A DNA stretch of 64,000 nt from assembly GCF_000224145.3 (NCBI RefSeq), contig NW_004190441.2:372001-436000 (forward strand), in the 5' to 3' direction. This document shows, one piece after another, positions 32,501 to 43,600 of the stretch. The notes under the pieces are model-generated. The model searched no databases, was not told the origin of the DNA, and saw only the letters and a program-made list of their open reading frames with translations. Made by a program: the position numbers and the translations under genes. Position 1 is the first letter of the stretch. Each line of letters starts with the position of its first letter. This DNA comes from Ciona intestinalis. Taxonomy: Eukaryota; Chordata; Ascidiacea; Phlebobranchia; Cionidae.

Positions 32501-35424
32501 GCCAGAAGTTTTTATTTTCTTATATGTAGAAGGATGGGGGAAGATGGGACACTTTTTCATTCTATTTTCTCGTCTCAATTGTGCTATAAACAAAGAACAT
32601 TCAAAGAAGACTCCTACATGGACCGTTATTAATTGTTTAAAACACGATCAGAATATTTGGATATTATGTGCAAAAGGTGTCCCGTCTTCCCCATTCTCCC
32701 AAATCACCTTAAACTTCCAAGGAACGAATCACAAACAACAACAACACTTACCACAACACGCCGGTCTCAAGTCCTTCCATTGCATCATACGGACGTCATT
32801 AGGCGCCTATAACCGAAACATAATCAAAAATAAACCGAACAGAACTATTATGGGTTGGTTAAACTTTTAGCCATGCATTAAAATGAAAAACCCAAAAATA
32901 TAATAACCCCAAAAGTTATACAGGTGGTAACTTGTAAGCGGGCACGGGGTGTATGAAACAAAACACCTGTGTTACAACGACTGTTGTTTTCCCGCCACAC
33001 AAGGATAAATGAGTTTTATTCATTCAATATAACGTCATAGTTCGTATTATTCGCATACAGAACCTTCGTTTCCAAAAATCTGTTATCAGAAAACGCTTAC
33101 CACGACGTACGCCGTCACCTGCAAAACATAAACGCGTGTTATGACGTCACAAACCTCAACAATGGGTAGTTCTGTAAGAATCGCGAATTCTCTTTACTTA
33201 CATTTTCTCCAACTGGTTTCAAGTCCCGGTCGACGGTAAATACGTTCACTCGTACTGTAACATACAATGGGCTTAAAGTTGTCGAATATGAATGAACTAA
33301 TAAAATAAACCACAAGCCAACCGCTGAAAGGCAAACGGGTCTCAGTAGCGAATTATGATTGACGTAAAATAACTTGAAACACAACCAGAGGAGAATATAC
33401 TTCTCTGTGTACGAGACAAGCATACGCGAAAACAGTGGTCGACTGTGGCTGTGTTTCTCGTAAATTATTTCTGTACTTTAGTTACAATGCTAAACTGTTG
33501 TGGTGGCTGGTGTTTTCGGAATACAGTAACTCGTTATTTTACAATTCAGACTTTCTTTGGCTGTTTGTTACAACAGTTATAATTACAGCAATGATTCATT
33601 TAAAAGCACAGTAAGTCCACACACGCACAATTACTTCTCAACAACGAATTAATCAGCGTGAGGCGCACAAACGTTAAATGCAAGCTGCCGGCCAAAGGCA
33701 GGCAAAGTGTGAAGACGTTATAGACTAAAACAATACGGATGATAAACTACAAATAACGGGCGCAAAACAAGGTCAAAGGGGACCTGGTAGAACATTGCAT
33801 GCTGTCAGTTTCAAATACAGTCGGTTTTTAATATGTCTTAAAGAAAACTAAATGTTTTTAAACATAATTGCTATTTTTCATGATAAAAGCAAGATAAGAA
33901 CACCCCGTCACAACGCAGCAAAAAGTAAAGTATCGGGATAAGTTTTGTAAATTGTTAAAACACGATTGGTAAATACGGGATATTATGTGCTAACGCCATC
34001 CTGCCCCACAGTACTGTATATACCATTACTTAAGGTGGCTGTACGCCGTATACTGTGTACAGCCACCTTTAAGCGCCGTAGTAAAACATGTATACGTTAC
34101 TTACCTGTTTGTGATGGTTTGTACACCGGTTTATCAGTTTGTACGAATGCAGAAGTGCCCTTGTTCACCACTGTCACCGGGGTAGAGTTGTAAAAGTTAA
34201 AACCACTCGTCAGATGACAATTACCGCATATTTTTAAGCTGGCCTTGCCTTCGTTACCCGTTGGAACCTAAATAATAAATAACATTTAAACCGACAGTTA
34301 GCCGACTCTGGCTTAAATCTCAGGTCCCATGGCGTGCCACACTACGGGACTTCACCCACATATAGTACCGTGGGGTAAGATGGCACACCTTTAACATTGA
34401 ATATCCAGATATTGGGATCGTGTTTTTAACAATTAACAACGGTCCGTAGGAGTTTCGTGGATACGGTTTTATAATTCTTTGAATGTTGTTTGTTTACTAA
34501 CAAATGGGACGGGGCAATAAAATCAAACTGTATCCCATCTTACCCCACAGCAATATATACCAAGTCGTAACACGATGCTCACCTTTAAAATTAAAGTTCC
34601 CGATCCCGTGACCTCTTCTGAAACGCTCGTGATCATGTTTTCACGAAGGTCCACCAGTTTCACATTAACTCTCACGGGAGTTTCGTGATTAAATATTTTC
34701 ACACTCACAGCGTGATCCACCCCGGCTCGAAATACTGCCGGTGACGTAACAATGTAGCCTCTGTGACGTAATTATAAAATTATCAGTTATTTTAGAAAGG
34801 GAACTTAATTGCGCTTGCGATACGAATCAAGTATGGACAATACATTGGCAATACAGGATACTGGGCACGCGTTGTTGTTATAATTAGAACCAGCGACGCC
34901 ACTTTAACCCTGTATCACCCTAATTAATGGCGGCAGAATTTAAACGAAAATCAAACCAGCAAAATTATGGATATTTGTTTACGCAAATTTCGGCACCAAA
35001 TACGACTTCGATTCAGTGGTATTTCGATGCCGTAGTTGCTACAAATGTGAAGCCCGCGTGGTTGATTGGTTCCGTATTGCCAGTAGTTTTAATTAACAGC
35101 GGCAATAAAAGTAAGCAAATATATTTAACCTTGGCCAGGTATGCGACCTCTAAGTTACCTATTAATATTGGGGAAATGAAAATAAAATTCACTTTTGATT
35201 TAAATGTAAACTTTTTGTGATATATAAAAATACCGGTTACACAAAATTATCCGTAAATGAAATATAGTGAAGTTCATAAAACTTACAAGTTATATAAAAT
35301 CACTTTCAATTTGTTTAAAAAGATCAAACTTTTTATCTTAAGATAAAACTTACCTTTGCGTAAAACAACACGCCAAGTTGACGGCGCATAAAATAAGTGC
35401 GCATATCGAGAAAGCCCTTTTCAT
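17412..35424 (-). CDS. CPAMD8: Alpha-2-macroglobulin/complement-type thioester protein, CPAMD8-like
   Basis: Secreted thioester protein of innate defence. Exons (high to low): 35424-35354, 34760-34583, 34267-34105, 33254-33202, 33118-33101, 32806-32752, 32395-32282, 31214-31018, 30544-30317, 29798-29628, 29245-29126, 28463-28247, 27776-27622, 27167-27018, 26761-26478, 26420-26358, 26092-25867, 25217-25067, 24915-24812, 24448-24307, 24036-23695, 23298-23209, 22701-22525, 22410-22329, 21994-21763, 21316-21067, 20794-20658, 20313-20095, 19744-19633, 19561-19416, 19112-18932, 18646-18551, 18086-17883; phases agree throughout, 1,709 residues. In order: signal peptide [20 protein letters not shown], macroglobulin domains ([23 protein letters not shown]), RRRR at 504-507, arginine-rich bait position (724-731) before TFFPETWVW, FAMeT-like insert (954-1067), thioester GCGEQ (Cys 1118), receptor-binding-type domain, Kazal domain (1642-1709). 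The Kazal domain at the C-terminus marks CPAMD8. A further exon (17582-17412) is open in two frames; the phase-matched one looks less protein-like, so the C-terminus is unresolved. Confidence 0.9.
17883..18086 (-). other. Kazal-domain exon
   Basis: Contains C-X6-C and then the Kazal signature [20 protein letters not shown] with AACELG following. Kazal domains inhibit serine proteases. In A2M-family proteins a C-terminal Kazal module is characteristic of CPAMD8. Confidence 0.85.
18149..18312 (-). mobile_element. Family A MITE, right end eroded
   Basis: Starts ATAGTATGTTGAAGGGG. It lies 60 bp upstream, in gene sense, of the Kazal exon. Confidence 0.65.
19113..19340 (-). mobile_element. Family B SINE tail, two modules
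   Basis: Begins at the exon border 19112/19113 with GAATGAATAAACAAATG: the ATTC-type tail of the SINE provides the acceptor-side intron sequence of the receptor-binding-domain exon. Confidence 0.7.
19780..20010 (-). mobile_element. Family B SINE, one module plus linker
   Basis: Module 19783-19865 followed by a T-rich tract and the linker CACTGGGTTGGAGCAATT. Confidence 0.7.
20865..21040 (+). mobile_element. Family A-like element, diverged
   Basis: Shares TTTGTTTACTATCAAATGGG and the AGAGTCGTTAGGATAAGG block, with a decayed left end. Confidence 0.5.
21349..21565 (+). mobile_element. Family B SINE tail, two modules
   Basis: Modules start at about 21356 and 21457. It lies 32 bp from the exon border at 21316. 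Confidence 0.7.
22012..22205 (-). mobile_element. Family A, subfamily with GTGGGGCAAGAT terminus
   Basis: Ends AGTATTGTGGGGCAAGATAG and CATCTCATCCCAAAGTAT; the interior has the TGACTCTAAAATTGTCGTTAA variant shared with the copy at 45.9 kb. Confidence 0.6.
22631..22645 (-). other. Thioester motif GCGEQ
   Basis: Codons for Gly-Cys-Gly-Glu-Gln; Cys 1118 and Gln 1121 would form the internal thioester. The residue 114 positions later, where C3 has its catalytic His, is Asn 1232 (codon at 21850-21852), as in alpha-2-macroglobulin. Confidence 0.9.
22925..23118 (-). mobile_element. Family A MITE
   Basis: Both termini present (TAGTAGGGTTGGGTAAG and CTTACCCCACACTACTATA). Confidence 0.8.
23336..23655 (+). 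mobile_element. Family B SINE tail interrupted by a family A fragment
   Basis: One full module and part of a second (23336-23500), then TATGGGGTGAGG to ATCTTACCCCACAGTA (about 23502-23595, family A), then the end of a SINE module (GTCGTTGCCACGCTAGG). This looks like an insertion of A into B. Confidence 0.6.
23695..24036 (-). other. Farnesoic-acid-O-methyltransferase-like (FAMeT) exon
   Basis: A single 342-bp exon encodes [34 protein letters not shown] and [17 protein letters not shown], the hallmarks of the Methyltransf_FA domain. It is inserted upstream of the thioester domain, between the macroglobulin part and GCGEQ. Methyltransferase activity is unlikely; a binding role is inferred. Confidence 0.8.
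24070..24272 (+). mobile_element. Family A MITE
   Basis: Full copy, 33 bp from the FAMeT exon and 34 bp from the next exon, so it occupies nearly the whole intron. Confidence 0.8.
24457..24765 (-). mobile_element. Family B SINE, full length, minus strand
   Basis: tRNA-like head at 24765-24690 (CAGTGGTTAGCGCG, GGGTTTGACATAACC), linker with GTGTTCTTGTGACACTTAA, then one 3' module ending near 24460. Confidence 0.75.
25460..25635 (+). mobile_element. Family B SINE tail, two modules
   Basis: GAACAGAACACCCGTGTTAT at the left and AGTTTCTATGCGAGGG at the right, directly followed by a family A copy. Confidence 0.65.
25635..25833 (-). mobile_element. Family A MITE
   Basis: Full copy; the right terminus is followed by ATTCATTCATTCATTC, the tail of the SINE it was inserted into. 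Confidence 0.8.
26853..27011 (-). mobile_element. Family A MITE, internally shortened
   Basis: Termini present but the CCATTTGGTAG block is missing. It ends six bases from the exon border at 27018. Confidence 0.7.
27812..27930 (-). mobile_element. Family B SINE tail, one module
   Basis: GAATGAATGTATG tail then a complete module to ACTTTGTGAGTGATT. Confidence 0.75.
28311..28322 (-). other. Codons of the RRRR furin-type processing site
   Basis: The context [10 protein letters not shown] gives a consensus proprotein-convertase site at residues 504-507 of the CPAMD8-like protein. It predicts chains of about 55 and 130 kDa before any glycosylation; human CPAMD8 is, as I recall, also cleaved into two chains. 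Confidence 0.7.
28527..28890 (+). mobile_element. Family B SINE tail, four tandem modules
   Basis: Modules start near 28531, 28627, 28724 and 28817. The first three share the private CTGTAGTTTCCCCGCCATGC and a shortened GCGAGAAAAATAAG, so they arose from each other. Confidence 0.85.
29406..29605 (-). mobile_element. Family A MITE
   Basis: Full copy ending 23 bp from the exon border at 29628. Confidence 0.8.
30043..30195 (-). mobile_element. Family B SINE tail, one module and part of another
   Basis: GAATGATTAAATGAAACTTG tail, partial module, then a complete one to GATTTACCACAT. Confidence 0.65.
30793..30970. mobile_element. Family A chimera with inverted halves
   Basis: The left half reads as a minus copy (CCATTTGCTATTAAACCAAG) and the right half as a plus copy (CTACCAAATGGGACGAGAAA), giving a foldback of about 180 bp. 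Confidence 0.6.
31430..32155 (+). repeat. Family C tandem satellite, about eight units
   Basis: Units of about 93 bp with TATATGGGTGAGGTCCTACA, GCCATGGGACCTGAGATT and CCATTACCCCAACATTG blocks, nearly identical to each other apart from a few shared variants (GAGATTAAGACC against GGGATTTAGGCC). Intronic, between the exons at 31.2 and 32.3 kb of the CPAMD8-like gene. Open frames across it are an effect of the unit. Confidence 0.9.
32529..32699 (-). mobile_element. Family A MITE, short
   Basis: GGATGGGGGAAGATGGGAC to CCCGTCTTCCCCATTCTCCC, 53 bp from the exon at 32752. Confidence 0.75.
32908..33030 (+). mobile_element. Family B SINE tail, one module
   Basis: CCCAAAAGTTATACAGG to GAGTTTTATTCATTCAAT. 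Confidence 0.75.
33101..33118 (-). other. 18-nt microexon of the CPAMD8-like gene
   Basis: TTTTGCAG acceptor and GTAAG donor enclose six codons, VTAYVV. Joining the neighbours through it restores the macroglobulin strand (KPVGEN-VTAYVV-APNDVR) in frame. Confidence 0.8.
34021..34072. repeat. Hairpin, arms about 16 bp
   Basis: TTAAGGTGGCTGTAC and GTACAGCCACCTTTAA arms around a 13-base loop. It follows a family A end fragment (33935-34020, CCATCCTGCCCCACAGTA). Confidence 0.7.
34300..34362 (-). repeat. Family C fragment
   Basis: GGCTTAAATCTCAGGTCCC and GGACTTCACCCACATATAG, followed directly by family A. Confidence 0.6.
34362..34557 (+). mobile_element. Family A MITE
   Basis: Full copy with the CCGTGGGGTAAGATGG terminus, 26 bp from the exon at 34583. 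Confidence 0.75.
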
Positions 35425-35543
35425 TGCAAAATATAGAGCTGTCATATATTAGATCCTTACGCTGGCTGAATCTTTTGAAAGTGGAGGCCCGACCCCTCGC
35501 CTTCCGACCTAGATCGCTTTGTTACGCATCAATTGTCGCATTG

Positions 35544-35843
35544 TGACGTAAGGTTGCCACCATGAAGCGTTATTTACTTCTTTCCAAAAGTGACACTTGC
35601 AGTGAGACGCCTGGGGCGAAACTGCCACAGCGGAACCGACAATAAATAAACCGTTTGATCAATCGAACGTAAGTTCATAATGACGTAATCGCGTGTTGCT
35701 TCGATTCGGGATTGTTACGTCACGGCCTTTGTTACGTCACTGAGCCATTGATTCACCGGCACTGTGTACTGCGGTTTGTTTGTGACGACATAAACGATGT
35801 TTTCGTGACAATTAATGGATCGCGTGTTGAGAAAATTACGTCA
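35544..35843. promoter_or_regulatory. Putative promoter of the CPAMD8-like gene with TGACGTAA/TTACGTCA sites
   Basis: Five bZIP-type sites (TGACGTA at 35544, TGACGTAA at 35681, TTACGTCA at about 35715 and 35732, ACGTCA at 35838), 120-420 bp upstream of the ATG at 35424. No clear TATA box. Regulation by ATF/CREB or related bZIP factors is inferred. Confidence 0.45.
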
Positions 35844-36282
35844 AGGTCAATCTCCAGAATCGCGTAGAAAGCGACCATTGTTGGAGAAAAAGTGGCAACG
35901 AATCAGCTTGAGCGATCTCTTCTTATTGTTCTCATTATCTTCTTATTAAATCTTAATATTACATTAGATTTTGTGACATAGGATCCAAGAAAGGCCACAA
36001 TGTCATGTCATATCGTTTAATCTCTTCCGGGTTTAAATACGACACCACCCGGTCAGGTAGAATAACACGCGTTATGGTAGCTCGTAAATAATTACTTTCA
36101 CACAACTTTTATCAATGAACGTGTTATAACGACTGTCGTTGTATCAATACTTTGCGTGTATATTACGCTGCCTTCGTTATCGTGACCGATGCGACAAATA
36201 AGTTCATTCATTCATTCATAGAAAACGCAATCAACTTTTATACGAGTGTTGTTTAACTGTTACTTAACGTTTTATGCTTTTA

Positions 36283-36423
36283 TATACAGTAGAAAAAAAC
36301 ATTTAAAGAATTATAAAAACGTTTCCTCACGACACCCATAGACCGTTGTTAATTGTTTAAAAGATCAAGATTTTTTAATATTATGTGCTAAAGGCGTCCC
36401 ATCTACCTCCACCCTACTATATA
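36283..36423 (-). mobile_element. Family A MITE, left end lost
   Basis: Ends CCCATCTACCTCCACCCTAC. Confidence 0.65.
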
Positions 36424-37179
36424 CTAATTCGACCTTCGCTGAGAAGACAAAATAATGCTATTCATTCATTTATTGATGTAAAAAGCAACCCAACCCGTTT
36501 TGCCTCAATGTTATTATTCTGGTTATGAATTACAACCATCTATCCCACCGTATGTACGTGATCGGCCGTCACTTGACACCGCCATGCACTTAAGCTGTTA
36601 CAAAACACGAACAGAGGGAAACTATCAACCAGCAGGGTGAGGTCCCAGTTAACCATTGTATGTTCATATCAACTTACATGTGTGACAACAATGATAACAA
36701 TACAAATACTGTGTTGAGGCTTGCACATCTTCCTCAACCTTCGGGTGTGATGTCAGTTGTTTCCGCGGGCAGCTGGTACACGACACGCTTCACTTCACGT
36801 TGAGATGTTTGCTTCTACCACTGACCCTATACTCGCAGGTCGTTCGTTGCGAAACTGCGACACAGTTTATTTTCGGCTTGTGACGTACGAGTAACTCCCG
36901 ATGTACGCTGTAGTGCGCGCCTAATATTAAGTGCAGGCGATCCCTGCTGACAGATGTACGTGGTAATTGACAAGTTAAACCCAACCCGTTCGTAACCACT
37001 GACGTTCAGTAATCGCAGCACTCCTGCGTGATTAACGACTTTTACTTAGAATTATTTAAACTGACGCAAACTTACACGAGTTCTGCGCGATTTCTCAAAA
37101 ACTTCAAACAGTGTAATTGAATGCCACAATTGGACTTATGGCTACGCACAAGTTGAAATTAATTTCTAAATCTAAATAA

Positions 37180-37374
37180 CATATAGTAGGGCGGGGTAAG
37201 ATGTAAACCGTTAGCACATGTAATATCACGTATTTCTAAATTTTGATTTTAACGATTGGCAACGCTTTTTCGTGGTGATATGGTTATTAAAATATGAAAA
37301 TATTCTTTGTTTACCACCAAATGGGACGACAAAGGAGAATTGAAGCATGGACCATCTTGCCCCAACTACTATAC
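37180..37374 (+). mobile_element. Family A MITE
   Basis: ATATAGTAGGGCGGGGTAAG to CCATCTTGCCCCAACTACTA. The next partial copy (37440-37555) repeats both its right half and its unique flank (GTGACA-GATGGTAACAATAACA-type), so the pair reflects a local duplication. Confidence 0.7.
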
Positions 37375-37681
37375 TTAAAAACGTGTTTTTTTTAATTATA
37401 GAATCTCTAAATTGATATGTTGCAGTGACATGATAGTAACAATAACACAAGTGCTTGTATATAAGTTGTGAGGGAGATACCATATGTTTATTACCGAATG
37501 GGACGATAAAAGGGAATAAAAACATGGACCATCTTACCCCAACCTATTATATTTGACAACGTGGTATTTATAATTAAGTGAGAATTTCTAATTTGTTAGT
37601 GACACGATGGTAACAATAACATAAGTGCTTGTACATAAGTTGTGGGAGAGATACTACCATTTAGAATAAGAAGTCACCCCT

Positions 37682-40600
37682 TTACATGATGAATGAGAGC
37701 AGAAGAAAGGTTGTAAGGCTTACAATCCACGATGCTTTGAATGCATGGGCCGACCCTGGAGGTGGATCAACGAAGAAAGTTGTTGGGGCGACGTTCGATG
37801 GATCGGCAACGTTGTTGGATTGGTCGAACGCACGAATGGCAAACGCTATTCTGTTGTAATAACACAACATTTTTTATAATAATCAATTTATAGTAAAGAT
37901 AAATTTTATAAATCCATTTGTTATTATATTTAAAAGAATATTTATAATAATAACATAAAAAAAAACTGTTTACATAAGATTACACGCGTAATCAGTCACT
38001 TAATAAAAGAGACTTTATTGTACAATTTCTGTCACATAACACAAAAATATATTTATATATTCAAATACAATGGCTAAAATTAAATTAGTTTAAATAGCTA
38101 AGAAACGAGGAAACAGCAGCAAACGGCAGTCGTTAAAACGAACTTGTTAAGGGTACATGGTAAATGAAAAAAATGGTCAAATAAGAGTGTGGCTGGGGAA
38201 TCTTTGTGTAGGCAGCAGTTATTACTTACGTTATTTTATCGGCGTGTCCAAACAGGAGCGGCAAAACTACAAAATTCTCCTTGCTGCCCGCAACACTGGG
38301 TGCGGTCAAGTTTCCACTTTTAACGAAAGTTTCGTTAATAGGAAGGCAGGAGTCAAAGTTGTCGAGCAGTTTACTAACGTTGTTGATCGTGTAGCGGAGG
38401 TCGTACTTTGACGCTGGAACACAACAACATATATAGTAGGGTGGGGGAAATGGGACACCTTTAGCACACAATATTCAAATATCCTGATCGTGTTTTAAAC
38501 AATTAACAACGGTCCATGGGAGTCGTGAGGATTACCAAATGGGAGGAGAAAATAGAGTGAAAATGTGTCCCATCTTCCCCCACCCTACTATACATTGTAT
38601 TTACACTTGTTACCTCTATTTTCTCATCCCATTTGGTAGTAAACGAAGAACATTCAAAGANNNNNNNNNNNNNNNNNNNNNNNNNNNNNNNNNNNNNNNN
38701 NNNNNNNNNNCATTGAAGCGACACATGTTACCTCTATGTTCTCATCCCATTTGGTAGTAAACAAAGAACATTCAAAGAATTATAAAACCGTTTCCTCACG
38801 ACTCCCATGGACCGTTGTTAATTGTTTAAAACACGATCAGGATATTTGAATATTGTGTGCTAAAGGTGTCCCGCCTTTCCCCAAGCACCCTACTATAACT
38901 AACAATTCTGAAAATCATATTCTGACAATTTTTTTGAATTTCTAAATGATTGACGTTCCGTCTGCTTAGAGTGCATGTCGTTAGGTGTCTTGCACAAACA
39001 CAAATGTAACCTTTAAAAGATCATAAAATAAAACAACCAACTGCCAAAGGATCTCTTTCGTAAAGTGAATATTCGTTACCTTTGCCGTCGTCATAATCGG
39101 AGCCAGGCGCAGTGAAACTAAGCGTCAAACCATCACTCCAACTGTAAACGTCGTTTTGTTCAACGAACAGATCAAGGATGCGACTCGGTGGGAATTTGTC
39201 ACCAGATATGGGTTTTCTACGAGTGTTAGTTTAAGTTTGTAGCAAAATTCAACAAGAGAGCACATATCTAATGAATAAGCACGTATTATAATAATATAAC
39301 AAATTATCGGCCATACATAAAAAATTGAAAAAATTCAAAAAAATAATCACCCACAAAGTAACATACTTGGTAACTCGTAAGCTGGCGCGAGGTGTAGTAA
39401 CACCCGTGTTATAACGACTGTCGTTTCCCGGCCACGCGAGGATAACCAAGTTACATTCATTCAAGCATAGTTTTAATAAATTAAGAATTTTAGATTTTGT
39501 AAAATAAGCACATTCAGTAAGACAGTTTTAAAAAACGTGACGTCCCAGTTGTCCAAAAGTTTCGGTTCAAACTAAAAATATCTTTATTGATGTCGGAAGT
39601 TAAGTCAAGTCAAACATGTTTACTGATATCTTGCTTTTACATACCCAGTGTAGGAGAACCCGCCGTTGGTGACAATTCTTGTGAAGTTTTCTACGCCGCC
39701 AGAGGGAGCTCGCGAGACGTACTTTCCCGCATTCGGATTTAAAACCACGTTTCCTAACATCATGAAATTGTTAACAACAAAAGTCAACAAACTCATATAA
39801 AACTTAGATTGTTGATTTACCTTGCGAGTTTACGGTTCCAACATTAAGGGCGGCCCTTGACCCGGGACTTTGCAAGTATGGGTTTGAGTCGGTGCTGCTT
39901 ACTGTCACCTGTGTTACAAAATCTTTCGTTAGTTTTTCTTGTGTAAAATGCACGAATATTTTTAACTTTATGTTTTTGCGTAATTTTAAAACGCAGCGTT
40001 GAACTCATTACCTCTGGGTTAGAGACATGCGAGTTAATCAACACCTATATATACAAACCTCAACCGAATATCTCCCAGGACTCGTGTAACCAGTGAAGTA
40101 TCTTGAATACACACCGTCATTCAAGCGGACGTCAGGCGCTGTGGTGGAAACATTATTTATGGAGATTGTAGAAACCTATCTAAAGTAGTATTGTCCATAT
40201 ACACACGTTCCCTGGTGAAGTCTTGCCGTACGGCAGACGAAACGTTGGAAATACACTATGTTTTCATACCAGATGAGTCGTTGAAAGATTATTTACATTA
40301 TGCCAGGTAGCACAAGTAACAAAATGTTCATATATATATATAGGCTAAAAATTAAATGAACGTTGCAGAGTAAACACAACAATGAGACTAAAATGAGTTG
40401 ACGAATTATACTAGAAAATAGAAATCATAGGAATTGTAATAGCGCGATTCAGCTCACGGTTCGCACAATAATTATTATTGTTTTCAAATGCCAGAAGTTA
40501 AGATTAAATTCACTCTTACCGGCTCCAGCATCATACAGTTCAATAGATGTTTCGCCGCCATCTGGTGTGCCGATACTAGCGAATACTTGGGCGCCGAGCA

Positions 40601-43600
40601 CAGGAGAGAACCCTTGTGACACCTGAATAATTATTAAGTGTCATATAGATTCTTTTTCGTCGAACATTATTTTGCTCTTGTTGTTATTTGGGCTTTTTCC
40701 CACATATCTAAATTCCTAATTGTCTAGCATTCATTCTTTAATCTTTTGACTAAAATCAATTCATAATATATATAGTAGAGTGGGTGAAGACGGGACATCG
40801 TTATCATAAAATGTCCAAATATCCTAATCGTGTTTTAAACAATTACCAACGGTCTATGGGAGTCGTGAGGGTACGGTTTTACAATTCTTTGAGTGTTCTT
40901 TGTTTACTACCAATTGGGACGAGAAAATAGAATAAAAAGGTGTCCCATCTTCCCCCACCCTACTATATTACACAGGTTTTATTACACCATACGTTGTTAC
41001 TGCGTTGCTAACAATAAAAGTCACTTTGTTTGTTCTCGTGCGCGTAAAGTTGGATATTAATAGGACATGTTATTCTACTATAAACCTAACCGATGATAAA
41101 TGTTTGAAATGTTGGACCAAGTGGAAATTAATCACATCAGTAACTAAAGGTTTCGGAGTTAAGTTTGTGGTAAATCAGCACAATTGTAAACAAACTGACT
41201 TGCGCATACACCACGATGGCTTGACCTGTCCCGACGTCTGTTTGGTCCAATCCCGATGACACTACGATGGGCTGGATTTGTTTGCTTGAAGCCGCTGACG
41301 TCACTGTTGCTGTAACGACCTGGCTGTATGCTGACGACGTTGAAACGTAATATTTCCACAAGCCAACCTAAGGAATTTTTACGAAATGAATGAATGAATG
41401 TAACTTATTTATCCTCGCATGGCAGGGCAACAACAGTTGTTATAACACAGATGTTCTGTTCCATACGCCTCGTGTCCGCTTACAAGTTACCCTGTATGTA
41501 ACTTATTTATCCTCGCATGGCGGGCAACAACAGTTGTTATAACACAGGTGTTCTGTTTCATACACCTCGTGCACGCTTACGAGTTACCGCGTATGTAACT
41601 AATTTATCCTCGCATGGCGGGGCAACGACAGTCGTTATAACACGGGTGTTCTGTTTCATACACCTGGTGTGTTACAAGTTACCACGTGTAATTTTATGGG
41701 TGATTCTTTAGGAGAATTTTCATTTCTTGCTGTTGATTTTTATCTTACCGTTGCTGTTCCTGGCAATGGGAATTCCACAAATTCAAATTCCGCATTTATT
41801 TCAGCAAGCGGGTGGCCGGGACAACTGTTAGTGGTTATCGATGGTTTGGTTGAGTAAGTGCAACCAGATGGGTGTTCAAGTTCCACGTTTATCGCTATGT
41901 TATATTGGGACCAAGTGAATGAGAATAACGTTTGGTTTCCTACAGTTGAGTCGATGGTAACGGAGCCGGTGTATGTTGAGTATTTATCTACACTGAATGA
42001 TGAGCTGTGAACCTGGAAGATATTGTATGTTGGGGTAAGATGGTACAGTCGGTTGGGGTAAGATGGTATAGTCGGTTGGGGTAAGATGGTATGGTGGGTT
42101 GGGGTTAGATTGTCCATGTATAGTAAGGTGGTGAAAGACGGGACACTTTTAGCACATAATATCTAAATATATTTATCATGTTTTAAACAATTAACAGTCG
42201 TGTGGATACGGTATTATAATTTTTAAATGTTATTTGATTACTACCAAGTTGGACGAGAAAATAGAAAGAAAAGGTGTCCCATCTTCCCCCACCCTACTTA
42301 TATATATATATATGGTATACATTGTCATAGATTGTCATATATGGTAAGTTGGGATAAGATTGTCCATGCTTTCAATTTCTTTTACCGCCACACTTAATAG
42401 CAAACAATAAATATTTACAGAATTATGTAACCGCATTCTCACGACTCTCGTTATTTGTTTTAAATAAATATATGAGCGAAGACACAACTGTACTGTAGCT
42501 GTATAGCAGCCACGCCTTTATTTGACGGTTTACTCAAGTAGTTTTTACTCGTATCGTGTTTTAACGACTGTTGTTTTGCTGCTAATTCCATTTTCTTCTC
42601 TGTTTAAATTAACATGATTTGTGTTAATGTATCCAAAGAGATAAATTAAACTTGTGTTGATGTTTTATACGAATGCAACTACCTTGAACGTTTCAGTTAT
42701 TTTTTAAATAAAACTACCTTAAATTTCATTGTATATATTTCATAAACATGCAAAATGCTATAGCAGTGACTGACTAAAAAATGGCCGGCAACATTAGGTC
42801 TAGCAGAATAAGAATACAGCAGCGCAGATAAAGCACATGAGACTATACCTTGAAAGTTTCAGTAAACACATCACCATCATTGGGGGAAGCAAGACTTTGA
42901 AACGCCCCCAATATTTGTGTAATGTCCGCCATATCCCCATAAAACCAAACACCATTCGTATCTTCCACCAGTTGCTCAAGGTCGGCGTTGCCGGATGTTG
43001 TGTAATATATTGCGTCAACAACAACTAACTAAAAATGCATGTAACTTATTCATCTTCGCATAGCGGGGCAACGTCAGTCGTTATAACACAGGTGTTCTGT
43101 TTCATACACCCCGTGCCCACTTACGAGTTACCATGTATGTAACTTATTTATCCTTACATGGCGGGGCAACGACAGTTGTTATAACACAGGTGTTCTGTTT
43201 CATACACCCCGTGCCCACTTACGAGTTACCATGTATGTAACTTATTTATCCTCACATGGCGGGGCAACGACAGTCGTTATAACACAGGTGTTCTGTTTCA
43301 TACATCTCGTGTCCGCTTACAAGTTACCAAGTATGTAACTTTGGGTGATTAAATTTTGTTGGGAATTTTCTATAACTGTGTTGGAACTTGATAAAGGTAT
43401 GCCGTACGGTGTTAGTGAGGTTTTGTGTGGCAGGTGATACTAGGCAGGGGTTGGGAACCTTTTAGGAGGGGGGGGAAGTCATAGCTACATATTTTTAGTG
43501 TATTTCCGTGGGAGATTATTGATCTTAATAAGCCAATCTCTGAAAGTAGATTTATAGAAACATTTTGGTACAAAACGAAACAGCCAACTCATTCCCACCT

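Larger units (their letters stand above)
35425..37681. other. Intergenic, CPAMD8-like 5' side to CLCA 3' side
   Basis: Apart from the promoter-type sites it holds a SINE remnant near 36120-36220 (TTATAACGACTGTCGTTG, ATTCATTCATTC), a family A remnant (36283-36423), two family A copies (37180-37374 full, 37440-37555 partial) and CLCA 3' UTR. No gene is seen. Confidence 0.6.

Noticed and set aside
34927..35220. 97-codon plus-strand frame starting with ATG in the first intron of the CPAMD8-like gene
   Set aside because: Composition is ordinary AT-rich intron and no family is recognised; kept out without transcript evidence.
42849..43028. Plus-strand frame over this CLCA exon
   Set aside because: Shadow; the minus frame continues the VWA domain in phase.
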